A DNA stretch of 35,063 bases. Source: an uncultured Bacteroidota bacterium (lineage in GTDB: Bacteria; Bacteroidota; Bacteroidia; AKYH767-A; OLB10). The position numbers and the translations under genes were made by a program. The stretch is taken from contig CAIRUC010000041.1 in the NCBI GenBank assembly GCA_903881665.1, forward strand, positions 1-35,063, read 5' to 3'. This document shows, in pieces, positions 25,495-33,797 of the stretch (positions are counted from its first letter, which is position 1; every line of letters starts with the position of its first letter). The notes below the pieces were generated by a model. That model was not told where the DNA came from, did no database searches, and worked only from the letters and a program-made list of their open reading frames with translations.

Positions 25495-27195
25495 ATGAAT
25501 TTATTTAGAAAGAAAAATATCCACCAGATATTAAAACAGGTAGAAGAGGGATCTGCCGATGGACATGGCGCTCTTAAAAAGCATCTCGGCGTTCGTGATC
25601 TAACGGCGTTCGGTATTGCTGCTATAATAGGCGCAGGTATTTTTAGCACGATTGGTCAGGCTGCTGCTGCTGGCGGTCCTGGTGTAATCTTCTTGTTTCT
25701 TTTTACTGCCATAGCTTGTGGTTTCGCAGCATTCTGTTATGCTGAATTTTCGAGCATGGTGCCAGTCAGTGGTTCTGCATATACGTATTCGTATGTGGCT
25801 TTCGGCGAACTTTTCGCATGGATTATAGGCTGGGCTCTTATCATGGAGTATGCTATCGGCAATATTGTTGTAGCTATTTCATGGTCTGGATATTTTGCTT
25901 CTCTTCTCGAACATATTCATCTTCCTTTCGCTGGATTTCAAAATGGTATTTATTTGCCTAAATGGTCGGGTATCGATTATTTCTCCGCACGTCGTGCCTT
26001 CGATGCCGCTAATGTAGCTGGTAGTGACGTCGCGTTAAAAAGTACGGAAGGTTATTTGGCTTGGATATCGGCGCCTATTCTTGGGGGATTAAAAATAATT
26101 TTAGACATCCCTGCTCTTGTTATAAATGTATTAATTACTTGGCTCGTTTATCGCGGAATTAAAGAAACTCGCAATGCTTCCAATATCATGGTAGGCATTA
26201 AATTGGTTGTAGTAGTTATGGTAATTGTTTGTGGATGTTTTTACGTAGATAGTACTAATTGGTCGCCGTTTATGCCTGAAGGGATTTCTGGAGTATTGGC
26301 TGGAGTGTCAGCAGTTTTTTTTGCATATATTGGTTTTGATGCGATCTCTACTACTGCCGAAGAATGTCATAATCCTCAACGCGATTTGCCGCGTGGAATG
26401 ATGTATTCCATTGTCATCTGCACTGTATTATATATTCTTATTGCTTTGGTGCTTACCGGAATGGTGAACTATAAAAAATTGGCCGTTGATGATCCGTTGG
26501 CTTTTGTATTTAGTAAAGTGGGTCTGCATTGGATTAGTGGAATTATCGGAATTAGTGCCGTAGTTGCAATGGCAAGTGTGATGTTGGTTTTTCAATTAGG
26601 TCAACCTCGAATATGGATGAGTATGAGCCGCGATGGATTATTACCAAAATCGTTCGCAAGTGTACATCCGAAATTTGGAACACCCGATTTTTCAACAATC
26701 GTAACAGGATTATTAGTCGGTATTCCTTTGTTTTTTATTGATATGAATACCGTTGTTGATTTGTGCTCAATTGGAACATTGTTCGCATTTATATTAGTGT
26801 GCGGAGGGGTATTGATGTTGCATCACCAACCTGATTTGCCAAGGAAGTTTAAAGTACCTTATTTTAACGGACAAATTATTATCCCTATATCGTATGTTAT
26901 AATTTGTGCTTATTTAGGAATGAATCAGCAACAATGGTTACACGATCATGTAAATCCGTTGTCTAACGTTGATGCAATACCGATGTTTATTTTCTTTATC
27001 GTATATGCTATCATGTCATTTTATAGCGCAAAGAATAAATTATCGATTATTCCAGTATTGGGTATTTTAACGTGCTTGTATCTAATGGCGCAAATACAAG
27101 TACATAATTGGCTAGGATTTACAATTTGGCTAATTATTGGATTAATTATCTATTTTGCTTACGGATATAAGCATAGTAAATTAAATATAAAATAA
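25495..27195 (+). CDS. APC-superfamily amino acid permease (cationic amino acid transporter-like)
   Basis: A 566-residue permease with about 12-14 transmembrane helices. The APC signature is at the first helix (FGIAAIIGAGIFSTIG), followed by GGPGVIFLFLFTAIACGFAA and CYAEFSSMVPVSGSAYTYSY. FFAYIGFDAISTTAEECHNP and QRDLPRGM after it are characteristic of the CAT/YfnA-type branch. It probably imports an amino acid in symport or exchange; the substrate is not readable. The frame extends to a TTG at 25474, but the ATG at 25495 (MNLFRKKNIHQILKQ) is the usual family N-terminus. An SDR gene follows after eight bases and is likely cotranscribed. Confidence 0.92.
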   Translation: MNLFRKKNIHQILKQVEEGSADGHGALKKHLGVRDLTAFGIAAIIGAGIFSTIGQAAAAGGPGVIFLFLFTAIACGFAAFCYAEFSSMVPVSGSAYTYSYVAFGELFAWIIGWALIMEYAIGNIVVAISWSGYFASLLEHIHLPFAGFQNGIYLPKWSGIDYFSARRAFDAANVAGSDVALKSTEGYLAWISAPILGGLKIILDIPALVINVLITWLVYRGIKETRNASNIMVGIKLVVVVMVIVCGCFYVDSTNWSPFMPEGISGVLAGVSAVFFAYIGFDAISTTAEECHNPQRDLPRGMMYSIVICTVLYILIALVLTGMVNYKKLAVDDPLAFVFSKVGLHWISGIIGISAVVAMASVMLVFQLGQPRIWMSMSRDGLLPKSFASVHPKFGTPDFSTIVTGLLVGIPLFFIDMNTVVDLCSIGTLFAFILVCGGVLMLHHQPDLPRKFKVPYFNGQIIIPISYVIICAYLGMNQQQWLHDHVNPLSNVDAIPMFIFFIVYAIMSFYSAKNKLSIIPVLGILTCLYLMAQIQVHNWLGFTIWLIIGLIIYFAYGYKHSKLNIK

Positions 27196-27203
27196 CAATT
27201 AAA

Positions 27204-27962
27204 ATGTCTATTGCATTAATTACTGGTGCTACCTCCGGATTCGGAAAAGCCATCGCTTTGAAATTTGCTGAACATGGTTATGATGTGATTATTACAGGTA
27301 GGAGGGAAGATCGTCTTTCTCAACTCGAACATATTATAAAAGATACGTACAGCGTAAAAGTGTTTACATTGTGTTTCGATGTGCGCGATAAATTAATAAC
27401 TAATCAAGAGTTGAATTCCCTTCCTCACGACTGGAAAGAAGTAGATGTGTTGGTGAATAACGCCGGACTTGCATCAGGATTATCTGCAATTCAAGATGGT
27501 GATATCAACGATTGGGAATTAATGATTGATACCAATGTAAAAGGGTTGCTCTACGTAAGTAGAACAGTAATGCCATGGATGGTAAAACGCAATAAAGGAC
27601 ATATTATCAATATAGGATCTATAGCAGGTAAAGAAGTGTACCCGAAAGGAAATGTTTATTGCGCAACAAAGCATGCCGTAGATGCCATCAGCAAGGCCAT
27701 GCGAATTGATATGTTACCGCATGGAATAAAAGTTACTGCGATACATCCCGGCGCAGCAGAAACTGAATTTTCACTCGTGCGATTTAAAGGCGATGCCGAC
27801 AAAGCCAAGCAAGTATACAACGGCATCGATCCATTAGTTGCAGAAGATATTGCAGAAGTAGCCTACTTTGCCGCATCACGTCCTAAACATGTAGTGTTAA
27901 ATGATATCGTTATAACTCCACTTGCACAAGCTGCAGCTGCTTATATTGAAAGGAAGAGTTAA
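27204..27962 (+). CDS. YdfG-like NADP-dependent short-chain dehydrogenase (3-hydroxy acid/serine dehydrogenase type)
   Basis: A 252-residue SDR with TGATSGFG (7-14), NNAG (85-88), catalytic S139, Y152 and K156 (YCATK), and the YdfG-family blocks NVKGLLYVSRTVMPWMV, NIGSIAGKEVYPKGNVYCAT and HPGAAETEFSLVRFKGD. E. coli YdfG oxidises L-allo-threonine, serine and 3-hydroxy acids with NADP. The gene starts eight bases after the amino acid permease, so uptake and oxidation of a hydroxy amino acid could be linked (inference). It is convergent with the thioredoxin-like gene; the 96-base gap holds no clear terminator. Confidence 0.88.
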   Translation: MSIALITGATSGFGKAIALKFAEHGYDVIITGRREDRLSQLEHIIKDTYSVKVFTLCFDVRDKLITNQELNSLPHDWKEVDVLVNNAGLASGLSAIQDGDINDWELMIDTNVKGLLYVSRTVMPWMVKRNKGHIINIGSIAGKEVYPKGNVYCATKHAVDAISKAMRIDMLPHGIKVTAIHPGAAETEFSLVRFKGDADKAKQVYNGIDPLVAEDIAEVAYFAASRPKHVVLNDIVITPLAQAAAAYIERKS

Positions 27963-28058
27963 TGTGCCCTTCTCCTAAGACGAATATTCCACGTAAATTT
28001 ATATTGCCTGCTTCATCAGCGCACCATCAAGCAACCCGCCCGTAAATAAAAAATTAAA

Positions 28059-29234
28059 TTATTTCCCTTGCGGAATTTTTCCCATCAACAGTAACGCCAG
28101 CTTCGGATCTGTTCCGTTTTTTACTCCCAACTCTATCGCGTGATTAAGCGCTTTTCGTGCTTCAGCAAATTTCTCCATTCGATAATACAAACAACCTAAG
28201 GTGTAATTATTACGGTAGGTGTCCATCATTGCAACTGCTTTTAATGACCATCCTTCAGCTGAATTTAGCAATTCTCGATCATTAATATGCTCTGAAAAGT
28301 TAAAAGCTACATCATTCAATCTTCTGTAATCGTCTAATGCATATTTATCAACGAAAGGAGTTGCAAGTTTTCCGTATTCATCCCACTGCCCTTTGAGCTT
28401 ACATCGATTAAGTTCGGAAAAGGCTACAATTTTATCGGCAAGATCTAGTTTAGAGGCTTTCAGTTTATTTACAATGCTGTTGTATCCGTTAGTGTCAACC
28501 ATTTGCACTTTCATCATCAATGCATTGCTATATAACCCAATGATCTTATTGTCGATCGAGTCGGCGGTGTATTTTGTTGCAAAGGCTTCACGATGATCCA
28601 TAATGGTTTTCATGCATGGTTGTTCGATGTCTCTAAATAAATCGTACATAATTCTCCAACTTGTTCCCGTTATGAGTTTATCTTCGGAAATCAATGTTAA
28701 ATAGTTGCTAATTAAAGGCTGATTGTCCATGCCCGCTCTGTCAACCATTTTAAAATATTCCCATGTTTGCGCAGCAGATAATTTGCCGTCGCGGTATTTG
28801 TATATGTATGTTCTTAATTGCTTTGTTGAATCGAGTGCGTCTTTCCCTAGTTGAATAAAGTCTTGGGCATCTTTCTTCCCCGATAATCGATGCAACATTT
28901 CGCCGTCGGAGTTAAAAAATACCAAAGTCGGAAAATTCCTCGATCTTAATTTTTGATTTAATTGTTTACCTTCTTTCTCTAAATCGAGTTTAATGCAAAC
29001 AAAATTTTTATTGTAAAATTCACCCACTGCTTCTAAAGGAAGTACACTGTCTTTCATGGCTTCGCAAAAATGACACCATGAGGCATAGCCAAATAAAAAC
29101 ACAGGTTTTTTTACTTCTTTACTTTTCTGTAATGCTTGTTCGTAACTGAGCGGCTGAAATTGAATTCCTTTTTCTTGAGCATGTGTGTTTAGTTCACTAA
29201 ACAGTATGACAATTAGTAGGATGATTTTTTTCAT
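28059..29234 (-). CDS. secreted thioredoxin-fold protein with helical-repeat C-terminus
   Basis: A 391-residue protein with a Sec signal peptide (MKKIILLIVILFSELNTHAQ). The thioredoxin domain (~25-135) has WCHFC (C54, C57) and the cis-proline P102 in NFPTLVFF, so it should be redox active in the periplasm. The remaining ~250 residues are helical, and the end (YNNYTLGCLYYRMEKFAEAR, then KALNHAIELG) looks like a tetratricopeptide-type unit. Thioredoxin-like proteins with such long helical tails are frequent in Bacteroidota; the substrate is unknown. A TAAATTTG box about 27-34 bases upstream of the ATG suggests a separate promoter. Confidence 0.87.
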   Translation of the reverse strand: MKKIILLIVILFSELNTHAQEKGIQFQPLSYEQALQKSKEVKKPVFLFGYASWCHFCEAMKDSVLPLEAVGEFYNKNFVCIKLDLEKEGKQLNQKLRSRNFPTLVFFNSDGEMLHRLSGKKDAQDFIQLGKDALDSTKQLRTYIYKYRDGKLSAAQTWEYFKMVDRAGMDNQPLISNYLTLISEDKLITGTSWRIMYDLFRDIEQPCMKTIMDHREAFATKYTADSIDNKIIGLYSNALMMKVQMVDTNGYNSIVNKLKASKLDLADKIVAFSELNRCKLKGQWDEYGKLATPFVDKYALDDYRRLNDVAFNFSEHINDRELLNSAEGWSLKAVAMMDTYRNNYTLGCLYYRMEKFAEARKALNHAIELGVKNGTDPKLALLLMGKIPQGK

Positions 29235-29260
29235 TGAGGGTATTCGCTTTTTTGACTTTC

Positions 29261-29268
29261 CAAATTTA
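29261..29268 (-). promoter_or_regulatory. -7 box (TAAATTTG) for the thioredoxin-like gene
   Basis: Exact TAnnTTTG match on the minus strand, about 27 bases before the ATG. No clear TTG at the -33 distance. Confidence 0.35.
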
Positions 29269-29308
29269 ATGTAAAGGTTTCGTGTAGCTCATGAGAGTAA
29301 CATGAAAT

Positions 29309-29938
29309 TTATGGGTATTGATTTGAGGGTACTAAACAGTAGGGGAGGTTCCATTTTCGTTGAGCCCCTTTTGGTTTCACGACTTCATTTCCTTCGTAAT
29401 CAATGAATTGATTTTGATTGTTGCGCCGCATAATTTTTAGTTCTCCTGCCTCTATTTTAGCTAAACTATTTATTTTTAGGATGTCGGTATTTTTGTGCTT
29501 AATATTTTGCACTATTCCCGCACCTACTTTGTTATTGTATAAATCCATCATGCACGATATGCTGTCTTGTAATACCGCATCATCTGTAGTTCCTTTTTCA
29601 AATTGTTCCCGATTCCCTCTTTCATGCGATTCTCCTAGTGATATTGCTTTTCGTATCCCTATTTTCTGAGCGCATAACGCCATCCAATAGCAATGTCGAA
29701 ATGCATCAGCCGTGCCTCCGTTGAATAACGTGTCGACTAATTTCTTTTCGGAACATTCATTCACTTCTTTATTAACGATAGCGTTAATGTGAAATACTTT
29801 TAATGCCGCAAGCGGATGATGTCGCACCCATTTTTTTTCAATAGCTGTAAGCACCCTGTATTGCTTCACTTTTGATTGACTTCGGCAATTCGTATACGTT
29901 AGTAGTAATAAAAGTATAACGACAAATCTTTTAATCAT
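29309..29938 (-). CDS. DUF6973-like exported protein
   Basis: A 209-residue protein with an N-terminal signal; YTNC at 15-18 could be a non-standard lipobox, so it may be a lipoprotein. The core block GGTADAFRHCYWMALCAQKI (D78, R81, H82, W85) followed by LGESHERGN (H105, E106) resembles the conserved region of DUF6973 proteins, recalled from memory. The pairing of D-x-x-RH with a downstream HE could be a metal or catalytic site, but no activity is established. Its ATG overlaps the stop of the preceding gene by one base (TAATG on the minus strand), so it is translationally coupled to the 143-residue secreted protein. Confidence 0.72.
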   Translation of the reverse strand: MIKRFVVILLLLLTYTNCRSQSKVKQYRVLTAIEKKWVRHHPLAALKVFHINAIVNKEVNECSEKKLVDTLFNGGTADAFRHCYWMALCAQKIGIRKAISLGESHERGNREQFEKGTTDDAVLQDSISCMMDLYNNKVGAGIVQNIKHKNTDILKINSLAKIEAGELKIMRRNNQNQFIDYEGNEVVKPKGAQRKWNLPYCLVPSNQYP

Positions 29939-30369
29939 TAGCGAGTAGCGAAAAGCATCGTGGCCTTACCTAATGCGAAGCCGATGAATTGCAATTGCTC
30001 TTGTTTGTTGTCGGTCTCTCCAGCTAAACTTACTCTGAAACGATCCCATAAAATTTCTGCCGCATCTGGTGTTGGAATGCAGTAGTACTCAGGAGCGCCT
30101 CGTAACTTACTGTACACCATTATGAGGGCACATGGTTTTACTTCGCCTGGTCGATATAGCCCTTTGAATGCGGCCTTGCGTTCTCCGTATTCTATTTCTT
30201 TTATATCTGTAATTTTATATCCCTTCTTGATTTCTACTCCCATCTGTAAATACATTTTATATCCTACAGAGGCCATATTGAATTCTTCTTCGGTAGTGGC
30301 TGCAATAGATTGTGCCATTGTTAAGCTTCCTGTAATGAGAAAGCAAAATAATAATAAGAGTTTTTTCAT
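29938..30369 (-). CDS. small secreted protein, unknown
   Basis: A 143-residue protein with a clear signal peptide (MKKLLLLFCFLITGSLTMAQ). The mature part is about 123 residues, with two cysteines (PCALIMVY and YYCIPTPDAA) and a helical C-terminal half rich in charged residues. I do not recognise the family. It is the first gene of a two-gene unit with the DUF6973-like gene, overlapping it by one base, and has a good promoter with TACATTTG. Function unknown; a joint periplasmic role with its partner is likely. Confidence 0.7.
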   Translation of the reverse strand: MKKLLLLFCFLITGSLTMAQSIAATTEEEFNMASVGYKMYLQMGVEIKKGYKITDIKEIEYGERKAAFKGLYRPGEVKPCALIMVYSKLRGAPEYYCIPTPDAAEILWDRFRVSLAGETDNKQEQLQFIGFALGKATMLFATR

Positions 30370-30391
30370 AGATTGATCAATATTATTAGTG

Positions 30392-30423
30392 CAAATGTAA
30401 TGAAGTATCTACCTTCAAAGCAA
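30392..30423 (-). promoter_or_regulatory. promoter: TTG (-33) and TACATTTG (-7)
   Basis: On the minus strand TTG (30421-30423) precedes TACATTTG (30392-30399) by 21 bases. The ATG of the 143-residue secreted-protein gene lies 22 bases after the -7 box. Both elements and spacing fit the Bacteroidota consensus. Confidence 0.5.
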
Positions 30424-30428
30424 GTGTA

Positions 30429-30935
30429 TTAAGTAGAATTATGTGTTTTGGTCCACGGTTTAATTTGCCAGGTTGCTTCACCAGTGCAAATCGCATTTCC
30501 TTGAATGTCGGTGATGTTAACGATGCATGTACATAGTGTTGCGTCTTCTTTGTTTAACGTTTCTTTGATTTCAGAAATTGTGCTAATTGGTAATGAGTAA
30601 GTGGCAAATACATCCGTTTTTGCTTGATACTGGTAGTTAAGTTTTAATTCTTTAAGGATCACTCTAAATAGCGTTGGACTAAATGATCGTGCTAGCATTA
30701 GTCCACAGGTGTATTCGCATAGTGTGGCTAATGCACATGCATGAATTCCATTTACATGATTTTTGTTTTTTCGGATATACGGAGCCGTTATACTTATACT
30801 GTTTGAGCTAACTGCTTTAATTTTTAATTGATGTGGTGAATTAAATGGGATCATTCGCTTTAGTCCTATATTAAGTAACCACCGAGCAAATGCCGAATTC
30901 TCTCCTCTTTTTAGTATGTTTTCTAGGTTAAGCAT
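30429..30935 (-). CDS. DUF4442 hotdog-fold thioesterase-like protein
   Basis: A 168-residue single-domain hotdog protein. The block KNKNHVNGIHACALATLCEY followed by TCGLMLARS is the DUF4442/PaaI-like active-site helix region with an N-H-x-x-x-x-H arrangement, and the C-terminal strand has GEATWQIKPW. Family members are predicted acyl-CoA thioesterases; the substrate is not known. The gene begins two bases after the stop of the nitronate-monooxygenase-like gene, so both are in one operon, divergent from a long-chain acyl-CoA synthetase. This suggests an acyl-CoA related function (inference). Confidence 0.8.
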   Translation of the reverse strand: MLNLENILKRGENSAFARWLLNIGLKRMIPFNSPHQLKIKAVSSNSISITAPYIRKNKNHVNGIHACALATLCEYTCGLMLARSFSPTLFRVILKELKLNYQYQAKTDVFATYSLPISTISEIKETLNKEDATLCTCIVNITDIQGNAICTGEATWQIKPWTKTHNST

Positions 30936-30937
30936 TG

Positions 30938-31942
30938 TTAACTAAATTTCTTGTTCAAACGCTGAATACTTTCTAAACTTTCTTTAATAAGTCGATCGGT
31001 AATTTCTTCACATCCTTTTATGTCGTGAATAAGTGCGCAGCTTTGTCCCGCACTCCATAAGTTGTTATAATTACCAGGTTTTATGGCTTCTTCTAATTTT
31101 TTTAAACCGCTTATCTGCGTAATCATTTTGAAGTATTTTTTGGTGGTGGCATTTTTGTTCATCCACCTTTCTATGCTGTTCTGATGCAGTCCTATTTTCT
31201 GTACATAGGGCGTGTTGATCACTGCACAGGGTGTTCCGCTTAGTCGTTCGGTAAGTACAATATCTTCCATGCCCGCGGAAACTACTGCTTCTTTGTAGGC
31301 TTCGCTAACCGTTGCTTCTTTACTTGCGAGGTAGCGAGTGCCTATGCTTACGCCTTCGGCTCCTAAACTCAATGCACTTACAATTCCAGATCCTGTGGCA
31401 ATTCCGCCTGCAGCAATTACAGGGATAGTGGGAAATTTTTCTTTTAATGCAGGAATTAATACTGAATACGGATAAGGTCCCGCATGCCCGCCTGCTCCTT
31501 GGCAAACAGCTATAAATCCGTCGGCGCCTAATGAAGCACATTTTTCTGCGTGATCAAGATTCGTAACGTCACAATACACCTTACCTCCGTAAGCATGCGC
31601 TTTTTCGATTACTTCCTTCGGATTCCCTAAACTGGTGATGTAAAAGGGAACTTTTGCTTCTATGCAAATATGGAGTTGCTTCAGGTAGTATGGATTTGAT
31701 TTTTGTACAATGAGGTTTGCGCCAAAACTACCTGCGTTATTTTGGTTCTTGCGATAGGTATGCAAACGTTCAATTACTTCTTTTAGTTCATTCTCTTTTC
31801 GGTAGTTTAAAGTAGGGAAAGTGCCCATAATTCCACTACGTATTGCCGCTTGCATCATTGCCTCATTCGATACCAAAAACATAGGCGCCATGATAATAGG
31901 GTAGGTGAGATTGTTCTGCTGACTAAATTGCGTACTGATCAT
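30938..31942 (-). CDS. nitronate monooxygenase-like FMN flavoprotein
   Basis: A 334-residue TIM-barrel flavoprotein of the NMO/2-nitropropane dioxygenase/FabK superfamily. PIIMAPMFLVSN begins the barrel, CQGAGGHAG carries the probable catalytic H153, and PVIAAGGIATGSGIVSALSL with GVSIGTRYLAS forms the FMN phosphate site. Annotated NMOs oxidise alkyl nitronates, but many members act on other substrates and FabK is an enoyl-ACP reductase. Its overlap in operon with a hotdog thioesterase and the divergent acyl-CoA synthetase make a lipid-related role possible. No clear TAnnTTTG promoter was found upstream. Confidence 0.85.
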   Translation of the reverse strand: MISTQFSQQNNLTYPIIMAPMFLVSNEAMMQAAIRSGIMGTFPTLNYRKENELKEVIERLHTYRKNQNNAGSFGANLIVQKSNPYYLKQLHICIEAKVPFYITSLGNPKEVIEKAHAYGGKVYCDVTNLDHAEKCASLGADGFIAVCQGAGGHAGPYPYSVLIPALKEKFPTIPVIAAGGIATGSGIVSALSLGAEGVSIGTRYLASKEATVSEAYKEAVVSAGMEDIVLTERLSGTPCAVINTPYVQKIGLHQNSIERWMNKNATTKKYFKMITQISGLKKLEEAIKPGNYNNLWSAGQSCALIHDIKGCEEITDRLIKESLESIQRLNKKFS

Positions 31943-31967
31943 TTTAAGGAAGAATTAATGTAAATAA

Positions 31968-31998
31968 TTGGCGGATCAATTTTACTCAACTATATTTG
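31968..31998 (+). promoter_or_regulatory. promoter of the acyl-CoA synthetase gene: TTG (-33) and TATATTTG (-7)
   Basis: TTG at 31968-31970 and TATATTTG at 31991-31998 are separated by 20 bases, close to the ideal Bacteroidota spacing. The ATG at 32024 lies 25 bases after the -7 box. This is the best-formed promoter in the window. Confidence 0.55.
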
Positions 31999-32023
31999 AC
32001 ATAAAGCTAAGAAATTCTACCCG

Positions 32024-33796
32024 ATGTCTGTTACCCGATTGTTCGATCTTGTTGACCGTTATAAACAACTTTATCCTCATAAAAAGGATGCGTTGGCGGC
32101 GAAAATTAATGGCCATTGGCAAACGGTGAGTTCCAAGGAGTTTACTTCTAGTGTGGAGAATATTAGTTACGGCTTGTTGGCTTTAGGAATGCAGAAGGGC
32201 GATAAATTTGCTACGTTGAGTAATAATCGTCCCGAATGGAATTTCCTCGATTTAGGGGCTATGCGTATCGGTGGAATTCATGTTCCAATTTATGCAACTC
32301 TCGCCAACGAGGATCTTCATTTTATTTTGAAGGATGCGGAAGTGAAATTTATTTTTGTTTCTAACCAAGAATTATTCGATAAGGTGTTTGCTGTTAGTAA
32401 GGATTTAGAGAGCATAAAGTCTATTTATACATTTGATGATGTGCCAGGTGCGAAGCATTGGTCGGAAATTAAAAATTTAGGTGTTCAAAATAGTAATGCC
32501 GCCAAGGTTTTAGAAATTTCAACTTCTATCGGTGCAAACGATCTCGCCACTTTACTTTATACAAGCGGAACTACTGGTATTCCGAAGGGTGTGATGCTTT
32601 CGCATGATAATATTATTAGTCAGTTGATGGCAGCTCAAAATCTTGCTCCCGTTGGAGTGAATAGTAGAGCATTAAGTTTTTTGCCGCTAAATCATGTTTA
32701 TGAAAGAGTACTGACATATCTTTACTTTTATCTTGGAGTATCGGTGTATTATGCCGAGAGTATCGATAAGGTAGCCGATAATTTGAAAGAGGTGCAGCCC
32801 GAAATTTTCGGTTGTGTTCCTCGATTGTTTGAAAAGGTGTATGATCGTATCGTAAATAAAGGGGCAGAACTAACCGGTATCAAAAAGAAATTATTTTTCT
32901 GGGCGCTCAACCTCGGATTGAATTATGAAACCAACGGAGCTAACGGTTGGGTCTATGAGAAAAAACTTGCTATTGCACGAAAACTTATTTTTAGTAAGTG
33001 GCAAGAGGCATTAGGAGGGAAGGTGAAGGCAGCAGTTTCGGGAGGAGCAGCATTGCAACCTCGATTAGCTCGCGTGTTTTGGGCTGCGGGAATTCCTATT
33101 TTAGAGGGCTACGGATTAACAGAAACGAGTCCGGTAGTTTCGGTAAATACTTTAGAGCCCGGCGGACTAAAATTCGGTACTGTAGGTAAACTACTCGATA
33201 AGGTAAAGGTACGTATAGCCGAAGATGGTGAGATCTTATGTAAAGGCCCTAATTTGATGTTAGGATATTATAAACGGCCCGATTTAACCGCAGAAGTAAT
33301 CGACAGCGATGGTTGGTTTCATACAGGTGATATTGGCATCTTCGAAGATCAAGTATATCTAAAGATTACTGATCGAAAAAAAGAAATTTTTAAAACATCT
33401 GGAGGCAAATATATCGTTCCTCAACATATCGAAAATAAGTTGAAGGAATCACGCTTTATTGAGCAGGTTATGGTAGTAGGAGAAGGTAAAAACTTCGCAG
33501 CCGCTTTAGTGGTTCCTGCCTTTAATTTTCTCAACGATTGGTGTACCCGAAAAGGAATTTCTATTCCTGATACGAATGCTGAATTAATAAAATTGCCTCA
33601 AGTGAAAACGCGTATGATGGAGGAAGTAGAACTCGTTAACAAAACACTAGGTAACTACGAAACCATTAAGAAGATTGAATTATTGTCTCGTGAATGGACA
33701 GTTGATGGTGGTGAGCTTTCCCCCAAATTAAGTCTGAAAAGAAGGGTGATTCTGAGTGAAAATCAAACAGCGTTTAATCAGATTTATAGCGAGTAA
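32024..33796 (+). CDS. long-chain acyl-CoA synthetase (FadD15/FAA-like AMP-dependent ligase)
   Basis: A 590-residue ANL-superfamily enzyme that activates long-chain fatty acids with ATP and CoA. The P-loop-like LLYTSGTTGIPKGVMLSHDN, SFLPLNHVYERVLTYLYFYL, EGYGLTETSPVVSVN and GWFHTGDIG motifs are intact, followed by LKITDRKKEIFKTSGGKYIV. This KE-x-x-KTSGGKY form is typical of the long-chain FadD15/FAA group rather than of acetyl-CoA synthetases. The C-terminal end LSPKLSLKRRVIL places a lysine where the adenylating lysine lies in related enzymes. It has no signal peptide and is cytoplasmic or membrane-associated. It is divergent from the NMO/DUF4442 unit, possibly forming a fatty-acid handling locus. 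Confidence 0.94.
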   Translation: MSVTRLFDLVDRYKQLYPHKKDALAAKINGHWQTVSSKEFTSSVENISYGLLALGMQKGDKFATLSNNRPEWNFLDLGAMRIGGIHVPIYATLANEDLHFILKDAEVKFIFVSNQELFDKVFAVSKDLESIKSIYTFDDVPGAKHWSEIKNLGVQNSNAAKVLEISTSIGANDLATLLYTSGTTGIPKGVMLSHDNIISQLMAAQNLAPVGVNSRALSFLPLNHVYERVLTYLYFYLGVSVYYAESIDKVADNLKEVQPEIFGCVPRLFEKVYDRIVNKGAELTGIKKKLFFWALNLGLNYETNGANGWVYEKKLAIARKLIFSKWQEALGGKVKAAVSGGAALQPRLARVFWAAGIPILEGYGLTETSPVVSVNTLEPGGLKFGTVGKLLDKVKVRIAEDGEILCKGPNLMLGYYKRPDLTAEVIDSDGWFHTGDIGIFEDQVYLKITDRKKEIFKTSGGKYIVPQHIENKLKESRFIEQVMVVGEGKNFAAALVVPAFNFLNDWCTRKGISIPDTNAELIKLPQVKTRMMEEVELVNKTLGNYETIKKIELLSREWTVDGGELSPKLSLKRRVILSENQTAFNQIYSE

Positions 33797-33797
33797 T

